In this document: positions 1 to 7,527 of the stretch, piece after piece
Layout: each line of letters begins with the position of its first letter
Position numbering within the stretch: position 1 is the stretch's first letter
Assembly (NCBI GenBank): GCA_039024315.1
Contig: JBCCQN010000005.1
Span: 1-64,000, forward strand
Source: JBCAWW01 sp039024315
GTDB lineage: Bacteria > Bacteroidota > Bacteroidia > J057
Direction of reading: 5' to 3'
DNA length: 64,000 bases
Translations under genes and position numbers: made by a program
The notes under the pieces: model-generated
Told to the model about the DNA's origin: nothing
What the model saw: only the letters and a program-made list of their open reading frames with translations
Databases searched by the model: none

Positions 1-264
1 AGTAGAGCTGAAAGTATTGGTCTCAATGATGTCTGAACCTACTTCTAGGTACTGGGCATGTATTTTTTTGATGATCTCAGGCTGAGTTAGCGAAAGAAGG
101 TCATTATTCCCTTTCTGCGGACGCGGATGGTCTTTAAATTGCTCCCCCCGATAATCCTCATCTTCTAGTTTGTAGCGTTGGATCATAGTGCCCATAGCAC
201 CGTCCATGACGAGGATGCGTTCTGCTAGTAAAGCTTGCAGTTGAGCCTGCTTGTTGATAAACAT
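1..264 (-). CDS. metH: Methionine synthase, N-terminal homocysteine-binding domain (partial)
   Basis: This is the first 88 codons of a gene that runs off the left edge of the window. The start is the ATG at 264. The translation contains ILVMDGAMGTMIQRYKLEDE at about residues 17-36, then KGNNDLLSLTQPEIIKKIH, and ends near DIIETNTFSST. These match the start of the homocysteine S-methyltransferase barrel of cobalamin-dependent methionine synthase, which transfers a methyl group from methyltetrahydrofolate to homocysteine in the cytoplasm. The zinc-binding cysteines and the folate and B12 domains lie outside the window. Bacteroidota often split MetH into two polypeptides, so full length cannot be assumed. 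A BhmT- or MmuM-type enzyme is less likely because the DGAMGTMIQ and ETNTFSST blocks are so close to MetH. Confidence 0.85.
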   Translation of the reverse strand, partial: MFINKQAQLQALLAERILVMDGAMGTMIQRYKLEDEDYRGEQFKDHPRPQKGNNDLLSLTQPEIIKKIHAQYLEVGSDIIETNTFSST

Positions 265-313
265 GCGTGCTTTTGTTGTTAGGTTTAGGCGAAAAGCCTC
301 GAATTTGGGACTA

Positions 314-321
314 CAAATTTA
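314..321 (-). promoter_or_regulatory. Candidate -7 element upstream of metH
   Basis: TAAATTTG on the minus strand matches the Bacteroidota -7 consensus TAnnTTTG and lies 50 nt before the metH start. No TTTG sits at the usual 19-20 nt spacing; the nearest is about 15 nt away. Only the -7 half is supported. Confidence 0.3.
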
Positions 322-361
322 ACCAAAAAGCACGATCAAATTGTGCATTTATGGTGAAAAT

Positions 362-2125
362 CTAAGCTTCTGCTAATGGATTGGCTTTGGGAAACCAACT
401 GAGGATCATTTGTTGGAGATCATTGGTACGGATAGGCTTAGCCAAAAAGTCTTGCATACCGGAGGCAAGGCACTGGTGCTGATATTCGACGGTAGTGTTG
501 GCGGTTAGGGCTATCACAAGCGGGCAGAGGCCTTTGGCTGAGCGTTCGCGGCAGCGGGACAAAATCTGTTTTGTCGCCTCAATCCCGTTGAGAACTGGCA
601 ACTCCAAGTCCATCAAGATTAAATCATACTGTTTTTGACCAGCAGCTTCAATGGCAGCTTGCCCATTTACTACGAGATCGGCTTTATAGCCCAACTTTTG
701 GAGCATTCGCATGACAACTCTCTGATTGACAGGATTATCTTCCACTAAAAGGATACTCAAACTATTTTTATCATTAGGATTGGGCATATAGGGTTTGGCC
801 GTTGGGGCGACTGATTCGAGTACTTGAAATCCGAGCTCAAAGGCAAAGGTAGTGCCTTGCCCTTTTTGGCTATCCACCCAGATTTTGCCCCCCATAAGGT
901 GCACCAATTCCCAGGTAATCGCGAGGCCCAAGCCCGTACCTTCTTCAGCTAGGGTGCGATTTAGTTGGGTGTAAGGATTGAAGAGTTGGGAAATTTTTTC
1001 TTCAGGAATTCCGATTCCAGTATCTCGGACCGAGATCCGAACCATCTGCTTTTGATGATCGAGGCCGATGTCTTCTACTTTGACATAAATACCGCCTTTG
1101 TAAGTAAACTTAACGGCATTACCAATCAAATTGATCAAAATCTGTTTCAGCCTTTTAGCATCCCCTCGCAGATTACGATTTAGGCTTTCTTCGACTTGAT
1201 AATTAATCCCATAACCTCTTTTTTGAGCCCTAATATTGAGCATATCCACGACCTCTCTCACCGCTTGGGGCAAAGAAAAAGGAGAATTTTCTAGCTCAAG
1301 ACTATCGGCTTCAATTTGAGAGTAGTCCAATACTCCGTTGACCACTGACATTAGGCTTTCAGCACTCAGTTTTATCACTCTTGAGTATTCGACTTGTTCA
1401 TCGTTGAGCTTTGTATTTTCCATCAGCTCGACCAAGCCAATGAGAGAATTGAGGGGAGTGCGAATTTCGTGACTGATGGTAGAAAAAAATCTAGACTTTG
1501 CTTCAATAGCCTTTTCAGCCTTTTTTAAATTTTCGTGTTCATTATCTCTTCGCAGGTAAAGATCATAGACCAAAAAAGCCATAAGGGCACTAAACACCAA
1601 TCCCGTACTTAGATCAATAAGGTGATTAAAGGAGACCGCCTTCTCTACATCTAGTACTAACCAGTTGAGATAATAAATCGCTTTAAAATGAACTAGCGCA
1701 AAACAAAGGAATGATAATGCCTGAAAGAGAAAAATATTTTTGAGTTCCCGAGTAGGGAACAAAAGTAACGGAAGCAATAAATAGATAAGAAAAGCGAACT
1801 TTACATCAATATTTTCGCCCCAAATCGAAGCAGAAAATAAAGTACTCAGGTTGACAAAGAGAAGTAGGCTAAATTTAGCTATTTGGATATTGCCAATAGC
1901 ACCAACGAAAAAGATCAAGCAGTTAATAATGATCATCGCAAACGAGAGCCATTGAAATGCTTGATAGTCTCTAACCAAATAGTAAATCGGATAGGCCAGA
2001 GATACGACGATAAAGAAAAAAGAAATTCCCTGGGTATAAATCGCACGCCTGCGCCCTTCTTCATCTAAGGAGGGAGAGATGCCAAAACTGAGAAAGCGTA
2101 TCAGAAGATCCCAAAAATCTTTCAT
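362..2125 (-). CDS. Hybrid sensor histidine kinase / response regulator, membrane-bound
   Basis: A 587-residue hybrid kinase. Residues 30-190 contain about six hydrophobic segments and no extracellular sensor domain, so the stimulus is probably sensed in or near the membrane. The HisKA motif is FFSTISHEIRTPL with the phospho-accepting His at 219. The ATPase has its N box at 331-340 (INLIGNAVKF), DTGIGIP at 368-374 and GTGLGL at 396-401. A C-terminal receiver domain starts near residue 456 with acidic residues in LLVEDNP and the phospho-accepting Asp at 506 (LILMDLELP). It probably relays phosphate His to Asp, and the downstream partner is not encoded nearby. The gene stands alone between metH and a T9SS cargo gene. 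Confidence 0.9.
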   Translation of the reverse strand: MKDFWDLLIRFLSFGISPSLDEEGRRRAIYTQGISFFFIVVSLAYPIYYLVRDYQAFQWLSFAMIIINCLIFFVGAIGNIQIAKFSLLLFVNLSTLFSASIWGENIDVKFAFLIYLLLPLLLFPTRELKNIFLFQALSFLCFALVHFKAIYYLNWLVLDVEKAVSFNHLIDLSTGLVFSALMAFLVYDLYLRRDNEHENLKKAEKAIEAKSRFFSTISHEIRTPLNSLIGLVELMENTKLNDEQVEYSRVIKLSAESLMSVVNGVLDYSQIEADSLELENSPFSLPQAVREVVDMLNIRAQKRGYGINYQVEESLNRNLRGDAKRLKQILINLIGNAVKFTYKGGIYVKVEDIGLDHQKQMVRISVRDTGIGIPEEKISQLFNPYTQLNRTLAEEGTGLGLAITWELVHLMGGKIWVDSQKGQGTTFAFELGFQVLESVAPTAKPYMPNPNDKNSLSILLVEDNPVNQRVVMRMLQKLGYKADLVVNGQAAIEAAGQKQYDLILMDLELPVLNGIEATKQILSRCRERSAKGLCPLVIALTANTTVEYQHQCLASGMQDFLAKPIRTNDLQQMILSWFPKANPLAEA

Positions 2126-2236
2126 AAGGCCCTTTAGCAGGAGCTAATTTGCTTGTATCAATTGAAACTTAGCGATAAATAATTAAAAGTAAGCGATTGA
2201 GATAGACAAAAAGCCGCGTTAAGAAAGGTTTTATGC

Positions 2237-2269
2237 AAAAAAAACGCTCCCTGCAAACTGCAAGGAGCG
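2237..2269 (-). terminator. Rho-independent terminator after the T9SS cargo gene
   Basis: CGCTCC...GGAGCG arms (2245-2269) form a hairpin followed on the minus strand by eight T (2237-2244). It lies 38 nt beyond the stop at 2308. Confidence 0.8.
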
Positions 2270-2307
2270 ATACTTACGCTTAGACATTCCGTTATAAAGT
2301 ACGAACT

Positions 2308-3882
2308 TTAGTTCGTGATAATGAGGCGCTGAGATGCCTTGATTTCGCGGTCAGCCATGCTCAGCAGATAGATTCCTGGGCTCAAGTGTTGCAGGTTCAG
2401 TTGCATTGCTTGAGGCGCTAGTCCTCCATCTATTCTTTGTTGGTGAACGACAACTCCATTTACATTTAGTACTTGCAGTGTCAAATCACGTCCTGTTTCG
2501 TTGGTATAATCAAGAACGATCGGTTGTTGCGTACTTGCCGGGTTAGGATAAGCTTGCATCTTGACCAAGTCAGTATTTTCGAGGGTCAGTACCATGGTTT
2601 GACTCAAAGAAAATGACCCGTTTAGATCGATTTGCTTGATGCGATAGTATGCTTTCTCGATGCCCATAGCAGCAACGTTATAATCTTCAAAGCTGTACTC
2701 ATTACGAGTGCTGGAAGTACCTGCGCCGCCTCTTTCACCGATGGTTACAAACTGATTATTGTCGAGAGAGCGCTGAATCAAGAAGTTGAAGTTATTTTCT
2801 TCCCGACTGGTGGTCCAGCTAATTTTGCTGTGATCACCCATCCATTCTGCTCCAAGGTTGCTGTATTCAACGGGAAGGATATTATCCACCGAGATTGTAA
2901 CTACTGCCTCGTCCATGCAACCAGATAGTTGGCTGATTCCATATTTAAAGGTTACAGTACCCAAGTATCCAGGAGCGGGTGTGAAGAAAACTTCACCGTA
3001 CTGATTAGTAGTTACGGTTCCCTGATTTGCAGGTGGATGAGCCGTTATTACTAGTGAAGCAGTGTCTAATACTTCGGTGTGAGAGTTTACATAATCATTC
3101 GCGATGACATTGATCGGAAAGTTTACGGCAGTTGGCTGAATTACGACTGCATCATCGTTAGCTGTAGGGGGAAGCACGCCGTTTACTAGCTCTGCAAATT
3201 CGATGTCGTCAATAGCAAGGTCATTGCCTTGGCCACCAAACTTACCGTTTTCAAGAGAAAGGGTGATTTGAGTTACCCCTGCAGGAACGGTATAAGTAAA
3301 GGCATAATATTCCCAATTGCCACTAGTCGGTAAGTCTGGAGAGATACCGATAAGGATGTTATCTACCATGTAGCGAAAATTAGGTAGAGACTTGTTGGGG
3401 TTGTTGTTAAGGTTCATGAACCATGCACCAAAACAATATGTTTTTCCAGGCTCAACGGTTACTTGGGTAGCCCAAATATCCATTGGATTGTTGGTTCCGT
3501 TAGGATTTGTATCTGGGAAGTCAGCGACTAGCATGGAGCCTGAACCGTCTCCTAAACTGTGGTCGTAAGAAACCCATTCGAAAAAGCAGTTGCTTGGATT
3601 GTTTTGCACCGTAACACTGCCCCAAAGGTCATAAAAGTTGACCGGAGGACACAATACGGTACCAAATTCTGTGGTAAATCCGTAGATGGGATTGTTTGGA
3701 TCGGGATTGGCAACTTCAAAATTGCCATTAAAGATTAAGTTCGGGCCCTTACACGCACCAGGTCCACATTGGGCCTGAACTACCGTCGGTAGTAAAGCGG
3801 GAAGAGTGAGAAGGAGCAGATGAGCGAAAATGCGATTGGAATACGGCGGCAAGAAACGAATAAGGGTGCCACGATTTGTCAT
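2308..3882 (-). CDS. Secreted protein with Ig/cadherin-like domain and T9SS sorting domain
   Basis: A 524-residue exported protein. The N-terminus has a hydrophobic signal segment ending near VQAQ (about residue 38). A cysteine-containing region follows (GPGACKGPNLIFNGNFE) that resembles a jelly-roll or carbohydrate-binding-like fold. Around 240-330 is a beta-rich repeat beginning PPTANDDAVVIQPTAV with NVIANDYVN, typical of bacterial cadherin/Ig-like domains. The last 80 residues start at AYPNPAS and end GIYLLSM...RLIITN, the type A sorting signal of the type IX secretion system. The protein is therefore expected to cross the outer membrane and be released or attached to the surface. The ligand is unknown. 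Confidence 0.8.
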   Translation of the reverse strand: MTNRGTLIRFLPPYSNRIFAHLLLLTLPALLPTVVQAQCGPGACKGPNLIFNGNFEVANPDPNNPIYGFTTEFGTVLCPPVNFYDLWGSVTVQNNPSNCFFEWVSYDHSLGDGSGSMLVADFPDTNPNGTNNPMDIWATQVTVEPGKTYCFGAWFMNLNNNPNKSLPNFRYMVDNILIGISPDLPTSGNWEYYAFTYTVPAGVTQITLSLENGKFGGQGNDLAIDDIEFAELVNGVLPPTANDDAVVIQPTAVNFPINVIANDYVNSHTEVLDTASLVITAHPPANQGTVTTNQYGEVFFTPAPGYLGTVTFKYGISQLSGCMDEAVVTISVDNILPVEYSNLGAEWMGDHSKISWTTSREENNFNFLIQRSLDNNQFVTIGERGGAGTSSTRNEYSFEDYNVAAMGIEKAYYRIKQIDLNGSFSLSQTMVLTLENTDLVKMQAYPNPASTQQPIVLDYTNETGRDLTLQVLNVNGVVVHQQRIDGGLAPQAMQLNLQHLSPGIYLLSMADREIKASQRLIITN

Positions 3883-4492
3883 AATTGGAAACGTCTAAGT
3901 CTATTGCATAAATTATTTTCAGGTGATAAATATGATTGGGTTACACGTACCTATTGCCAAATAGCGTACCAAAGCCCACTAAAAATGCCATTCGCGCTGC
4001 GTGCCAAACCATTCAGACGGCCCAAAAAACCATTGATCCAAGCTCGAAAAAAACGATAGTTCTATTCGCAAAATAAGGACAGCCCGTCAAAATGTTTGTT
4101 TCGATGAAATTAAATTTATGGCTGTCAAGGCTTTATGAGACGAAAAAGAATTCGCCAAATGCGAAAAAGCTAATCGGAACTAGCGAAGAATATTGTATTA
4201 GGGTTTCGCAGATGTCAGAAAAAAAACTGAAAAAAAAATTTATTTCAGCCGTTCGAAACAGATAATTGACCATGTGTTTAGACTTTGTGTCACTCAGTGA
4301 CCTCGTGACTGAACAGCACTGGACACCCTCTATTTGGTCATAATCAGCACTTTAATGGGACAAAATGCGAATCAACGTTTAGACCTTAAACTAGCTATGC
4401 CAAAGCTTACATCATTTTCCCAATGTCAGTTTTTGCTCTGCGAGTGCAGTAAAATCAGGCATTTTTGATGTAAGGTTTTGGGGGCATGTGTC
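3883..4492. other. Intergenic region, no gene recognised
   Basis: About 600 nt of AT-rich sequence between two minus-strand genes. The only open frames are short, and one (3820-4059) runs antisense into the T9SS gene. A GTCAC(T)CAGTGAC inverted repeat lies near 4290-4302. It presumably holds the promoter of the T9SS gene, but no convincing -33/-7 pair could be assigned. Confidence 0.5.
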
Positions 4493-4528
4493 AAAAAAAT
4501 AAGCCCAACAAGCAATTTTGTTGGGCTT
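4493..4528 (-). terminator. Rho-independent terminator after blaR1
   Basis: Perfect 11-bp arms AAGCCCAACAA / TTGTTGGGCTT (4501-4511, 4518-4528) are followed on the minus strand by a near-continuous T tract (4493-4499). It lies 24 nt past the stop at 4553. Confidence 0.85.
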
Positions 4529-4552
4529 AATCTTAGATTTTAATGTCAATGA

Positions 4553-6817
4553 CTACTTTTCGCGGAAAATAATGCGGCCTTCTTCTACATTATAATCCTC
4601 CGCCATCTTGCGGTATTTTCTGGCAAGCGATCTGTTAAGACGGCGACCATTTACTTTCACATAATCCTCTGTGATATCAACTTTTACACGTGAATCGCCA
4701 GAATCTATCAAGCCATCGCGCTCTAACTCACGGATTAAGCGGTTTTGATAGCGTATATAGTTGGCCTCATAGCCACGATTTTCTCTCGCTAGCTGCCTTC
4801 TTACCATTTCAGCCTCTCTTCTAGCCAATTCTAGCTGTTTTTGGGACTGTTTTGCAAGCACTTGAGCCTCGACTCGGGCCAATTCTGCTTTAAGCTGTGC
4901 TTGCTGACGAACCACCTCGGCTTGCTGAAGCGCTTGCACTCTAGCTAGCTCAGCAGATTCTACTGCTTGCCTTCTCGCCAATTCTGCGTGAAGTTGGGCT
5001 TGCATACGCGCTAATTCAGCTTGTTCTCTGGCTTGTTGAGCATGAATCCTTTCAAAAGCTTTTTTCTTTTTAGAGAGAATCAGGATGTCTTCTCTCATCT
5101 CAGGGCTCTCCTCGCCTCTCGCGATTTCCTCAGCGTAGGTACGCTCGAACTCTTTCTGCCAAAGCGCCATCTCAAGCTGAAAGACCTCCATTTCTTTTGC
5201 CCAATCCTGCTCTTCCTTTTCCCAGACCTTCGCATACTCCTTGGCCCAGAGCTCCTGCGCCTTTTCAAATTCTCTCATCTGGGTTTCAAAAGCAGACCTT
5301 TGGTCTTCGTCTTCCCAATCAATATTGGGTACGACAGGCACAGGAGGCATTGGAGGTACCACAGCAGCACGCGGTCTGGGCGGAATCGGTGGTCTGGGAG
5401 CAACAGGAGGGGAGTCTAGCAGCATGATCAGATTATCATGGCCACCATCTAATCGGAGTACAGCACCATCTAATAAGGTGACAGCTTGGTCTAACTCAAA
5501 TATTACCGCATCCATTTCTCTTGGCGTCGCAATAATCGGTTCCCCGATATCAAGATTCGGATTAATCTGTCTCGCCAAATTAAAGACTCTATCATTTACC
5601 CGAGGGAGATTGGTAGCTAGTGGTTGAGATTCCCTTTGGGGAACGCTTATCAATTCTACCTCATAGGGGGGAGCGGGTTGAGCGTTCGGCGAAGCCGTAG
5701 TCCTAGGCAAAGCAGCTGGGGCCGCAGTCTCGAAGGTGGCAACAGTGACGGGTAAGTCCGCTGTAGGCGCTTCGGTCTTTGGAATTGGGAGGATTTCTGG
5801 GGTCTGTGCTTGAGGCTTAGTCCATACCAAGCCAATCAGACAGGCAGTAAGCAAAAGCGCGGGTATGATACTGGCGCGTTCTTTTGGGCTTCTAGCCTGC
5901 GGCTGAACGATTCGTTCGACTCTACGATAAAGACCATTTTTATTGCCGGCCATACCAAGGGCCATCATGGGCATATTTTGACGACGTGATTCTAATTCAG
6001 TTAACATACGTGCATAAGTAATTGCATCCTCGCAAACGGCTACTGCCATGTCATCGCAGCAATGTTCGCGATTCTCTTCGATTTGATTGGATACCCACCA
6101 ATAGGCTGGGTGATAGAAAAACACCATTTCCACAAACGCTAGGATCTGGTTGATTAAGAAATCATAGCGGCGGATGTGGGAGAGTTCGTGGGCAAGGATA
6201 GACTCCAATTGTTTGGGAGAGATCCCTGACAACAAACCCAAGGGCAGCAGAATGACCGGTTTGAGATGCCCTAGCACCATAGGTACCTGAACCCTGCCTG
6301 ATTCTAATAAGGTGACGGATCGGGTGATCCCCATCTTACGCGCTATCTGATTGAGTTTATGCTGCCAGCCATAATCGACAGCAAAAGTGTAACTCAAGCG
6401 CAGTCGACGGAGATACCAGAGGCCTCCCAGCCAACGGATAGCAAAAAACACCAGCCCTGTGAGCCAAACCACTGACAAATACGGAATGGCTTGTTCCCAA
6501 GCAAATCCTTTAGGCTCAAGCAGGGCTGGTGCAATCTGATCAGTCTGAGTCCAGACCAATATAGGGGTAGTTTGCACCGCCTCTACAGCGGCGAAATTGT
6601 GATACTCTATATATAAGGTGACGGTCGAAGCTGCTAGCATCAAGACCAGCGTGCACAAACTGGCGATATAAGCGGCTTGAGGAGAGCGTCCTTTGAGTAG
6701 GCGCAAAAACATCCGGAGACCAAGAGCCAATAAGGCTCCCTGCCACAATGAATGTAATAGCGTCCAACCAAGACTTTGGGCAAGTTGAGGGGGGAAAAGA
6801 AGATCTACAAACTGCAT
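4553..6817 (-). CDS. blaR1: BlaR1/MecR1-type M56 sensor metalloprotease with long coiled-coil tail
   Basis: A 754-residue membrane protease of the BlaR1/MecR1 class. Several hydrophobic helices lie within residues 10-140. The M56 zinc motif HELSH is at 210-214 in ILAHELSHIRRYD, followed by the cytosolic protease domain and a further membrane segment near 305-320. The family cleaves the BlaI-type repressor in response to an envelope signal. The usual C-terminal penicillin-binding sensor is absent. In its place are a proline-rich linker (about 475-505) and a long charged coiled coil rich in Ala, Glu, Gln and Arg (about 520-700). The gene starts 12 nt after blaI. The linker region carries mini-hairpin elements at 5631-5647 (weak) and 5681-5697. 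Confidence 0.85.
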   Translation of the reverse strand: MQFVDLLFPPQLAQSLGWTLLHSLWQGALLALGLRMFLRLLKGRSPQAAYIASLCTLVLMLAASTVTLYIEYHNFAAVEAVQTTPILVWTQTDQIAPALLEPKGFAWEQAIPYLSVVWLTGLVFFAIRWLGGLWYLRRLRLSYTFAVDYGWQHKLNQIARKMGITRSVTLLESGRVQVPMVLGHLKPVILLPLGLLSGISPKQLESILAHELSHIRRYDFLINQILAFVEMVFFYHPAYWWVSNQIEENREHCCDDMAVAVCEDAITYARMLTELESRRQNMPMMALGMAGNKNGLYRRVERIVQPQARSPKERASIIPALLLTACLIGLVWTKPQAQTPEILPIPKTEAPTADLPVTVATFETAAPAALPRTTASPNAQPAPPYEVELISVPQRESQPLATNLPRVNDRVFNLARQINPNLDIGEPIIATPREMDAVIFELDQAVTLLDGAVLRLDGGHDNLIMLLDSPPVAPRPPIPPRPRAAVVPPMPPVPVVPNIDWEDEDQRSAFETQMREFEKAQELWAKEYAKVWEKEEQDWAKEMEVFQLEMALWQKEFERTYAEEIARGEESPEMREDILILSKKKKAFERIHAQQAREQAELARMQAQLHAELARRQAVESAELARVQALQQAEVVRQQAQLKAELARVEAQVLAKQSQKQLELARREAEMVRRQLARENRGYEANYIRYQNRLIRELERDGLIDSGDSRVKVDITEDYVKVNGRRLNRSLARKYRKMAEDYNVEEGRIIFREK
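5681..5697 (+). repeat. AGCGTT mini-hairpin element (stem CGGC/GCCG, loop GAA)
   Basis: AGCGTT is followed directly by CGGC-GAA-GCCG. It lies antisense within the proline-rich linker of blaR1 and contains the stable mini-hairpin heptamer GCGAAGC. Confidence 0.75.
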
Positions 6818-6829
6818 AGATAAATTGAC

Positions 6830-7228
6830 TTAGCGATCTGAAGATTTCTCATCAGACAATTGATCAAGATAGCGGCGGATTTCATCTAACTCCTGTGGGC
6901 TAGATTGGCTACTCCCTAAGGCTTTCATGACTAATTTCATGGCAGAGCCTTGGAAAGCAGTCTCTAACAAGCGATCTACCAAAGCTTGCTGGCTTTCGGC
7001 TTCACTAATGTTAGGGCTATAAAGATGGGTCTTGCCCTCACGGGTACGACTGACCAAGTCTTTATCAGCCATTATCTGCATCAGCTTGAGGGTAGTGGTA
7101 TATCCTACCTCTTTTTGGCCTTTGCGTCGATTGGCATTGATCCGATCGTTGATCTGACGAACGGTAGCCGGACTCTCTTGCCAAAGCAATCGCAGGATCT
7201 CTAATTCTCCATTGGTCGGTTTCTGCAT
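6830..7228 (-). CDS. blaI: BlaI/MecI/CopY-family transcriptional repressor
   Basis: A 132-residue protein with the winged-helix fold of penicillinase repressors. It begins QKPTNGELEILRLLWQESP, followed by the recognition-helix region GYTTTLKLMQIM and the wing segment LVSRTREGKTHLYSP. The C-terminal dimerisation helix region is at about 80-125. It is co-transcribed with blaR1, whose protease should inactivate it. Three palindromes upstream are the likely operators, implying autorepression. No beta-lactamase lies beside it, so the regulon is elsewhere or is envelope stress in general. The divergent acyl-CoA synthetase could also be controlled from the shared region. Confidence 0.9.
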   Translation of the reverse strand: MQKPTNGELEILRLLWQESPATVRQINDRINANRRKGQKEVGYTTTLKLMQIMADKDLVSRTREGKTHLYSPNISEAESQQALVDRLLETAFQGSAMKLVMKALGSSQSSPQELDEIRRYLDQLSDEKSSDR

Positions 7229-7250
7229 TTCTGCGGGATAAAGATTAATC

Positions 7251-7323
7251 TACGAAACGTTTCGTATAGCAATTATATACGAAAGCTTTCGTAATAACAA
7301 ATTTATCTACGAATTATTTCGTA
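7251..7323. promoter_or_regulatory. Three tandem BlaI operators
   Basis: Three 16-bp palindromes: TACGAAACGTTTCGTA at 7251-7266, TACGAAAGCTTTCGTA at 7278-7293 and TACGAATTATTTCGTA at 7308-7323. The first two are perfect, and the third keeps perfect 6-bp arms. Centres are 27 and 30 bp apart, close to whole helical turns, so dimers would bind on one face. Site 2 fills the promoter spacer, site 1 covers the expected start of transcription and site 3 lies upstream of the -33 element. Confidence 0.85.
7270..7301 (-). promoter_or_regulatory. blaI-blaR1 promoter
   Basis: On the minus strand TTTG (7298-7301) is separated by 20 nt from TATAATTG (7270-7277), one mismatch from the Bacteroidota TTTG/TAnnTTTG promoter. 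Transcription would begin near 7263, inside operator 1 and about 35 nt before the blaI ATG. Confidence 0.65.
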
Positions 7324-7454
7324 ACAAGTTAAAAAAAATGTTTGCATAAATCACAAATCACTACCAATCAGCAATTTATACCGACTGTAATTTAATCTTG
7401 TTGTAATTAGGTGAATTTTGTGAAACTAGGAATAATCACTAAATTCATATTGGG

Positions 7455-7487
7455 AGGCAAACAAACATTCGGAAGCCTTGTTTGCCT
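7455..7487 (+). promoter_or_regulatory. Inverted repeat upstream of the acyl-CoA synthetase
   Basis: AGGCAAACAA (7455-7464) and TTGTTTGCCT (7478-7487) are perfect 10-bp arms around a 13-nt spacer, ending 40 nt before the ATG at 7528. It could be a repressor operator or a leader hairpin; the sequence does not decide between them. Confidence 0.5.
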
Positions 7488-7527
7488 TTATTATAAGACC
7501 ACAAGATTTTTACTCGCAAAAACAATT

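Noticed and set aside
3820..4059. 79-codon open frame on the plus strand
   Set aside because: It starts antisense inside the T9SS gene, has a basic low-complexity translation and no family pattern or promoter.
4861..5040. Repetitive GCTTG/GCC sequence in blaR1 considered as a tandem DNA repeat
   Set aside because: The repetition follows the Ala/Gln/Arg coiled-coil codons with no fixed nucleotide period.
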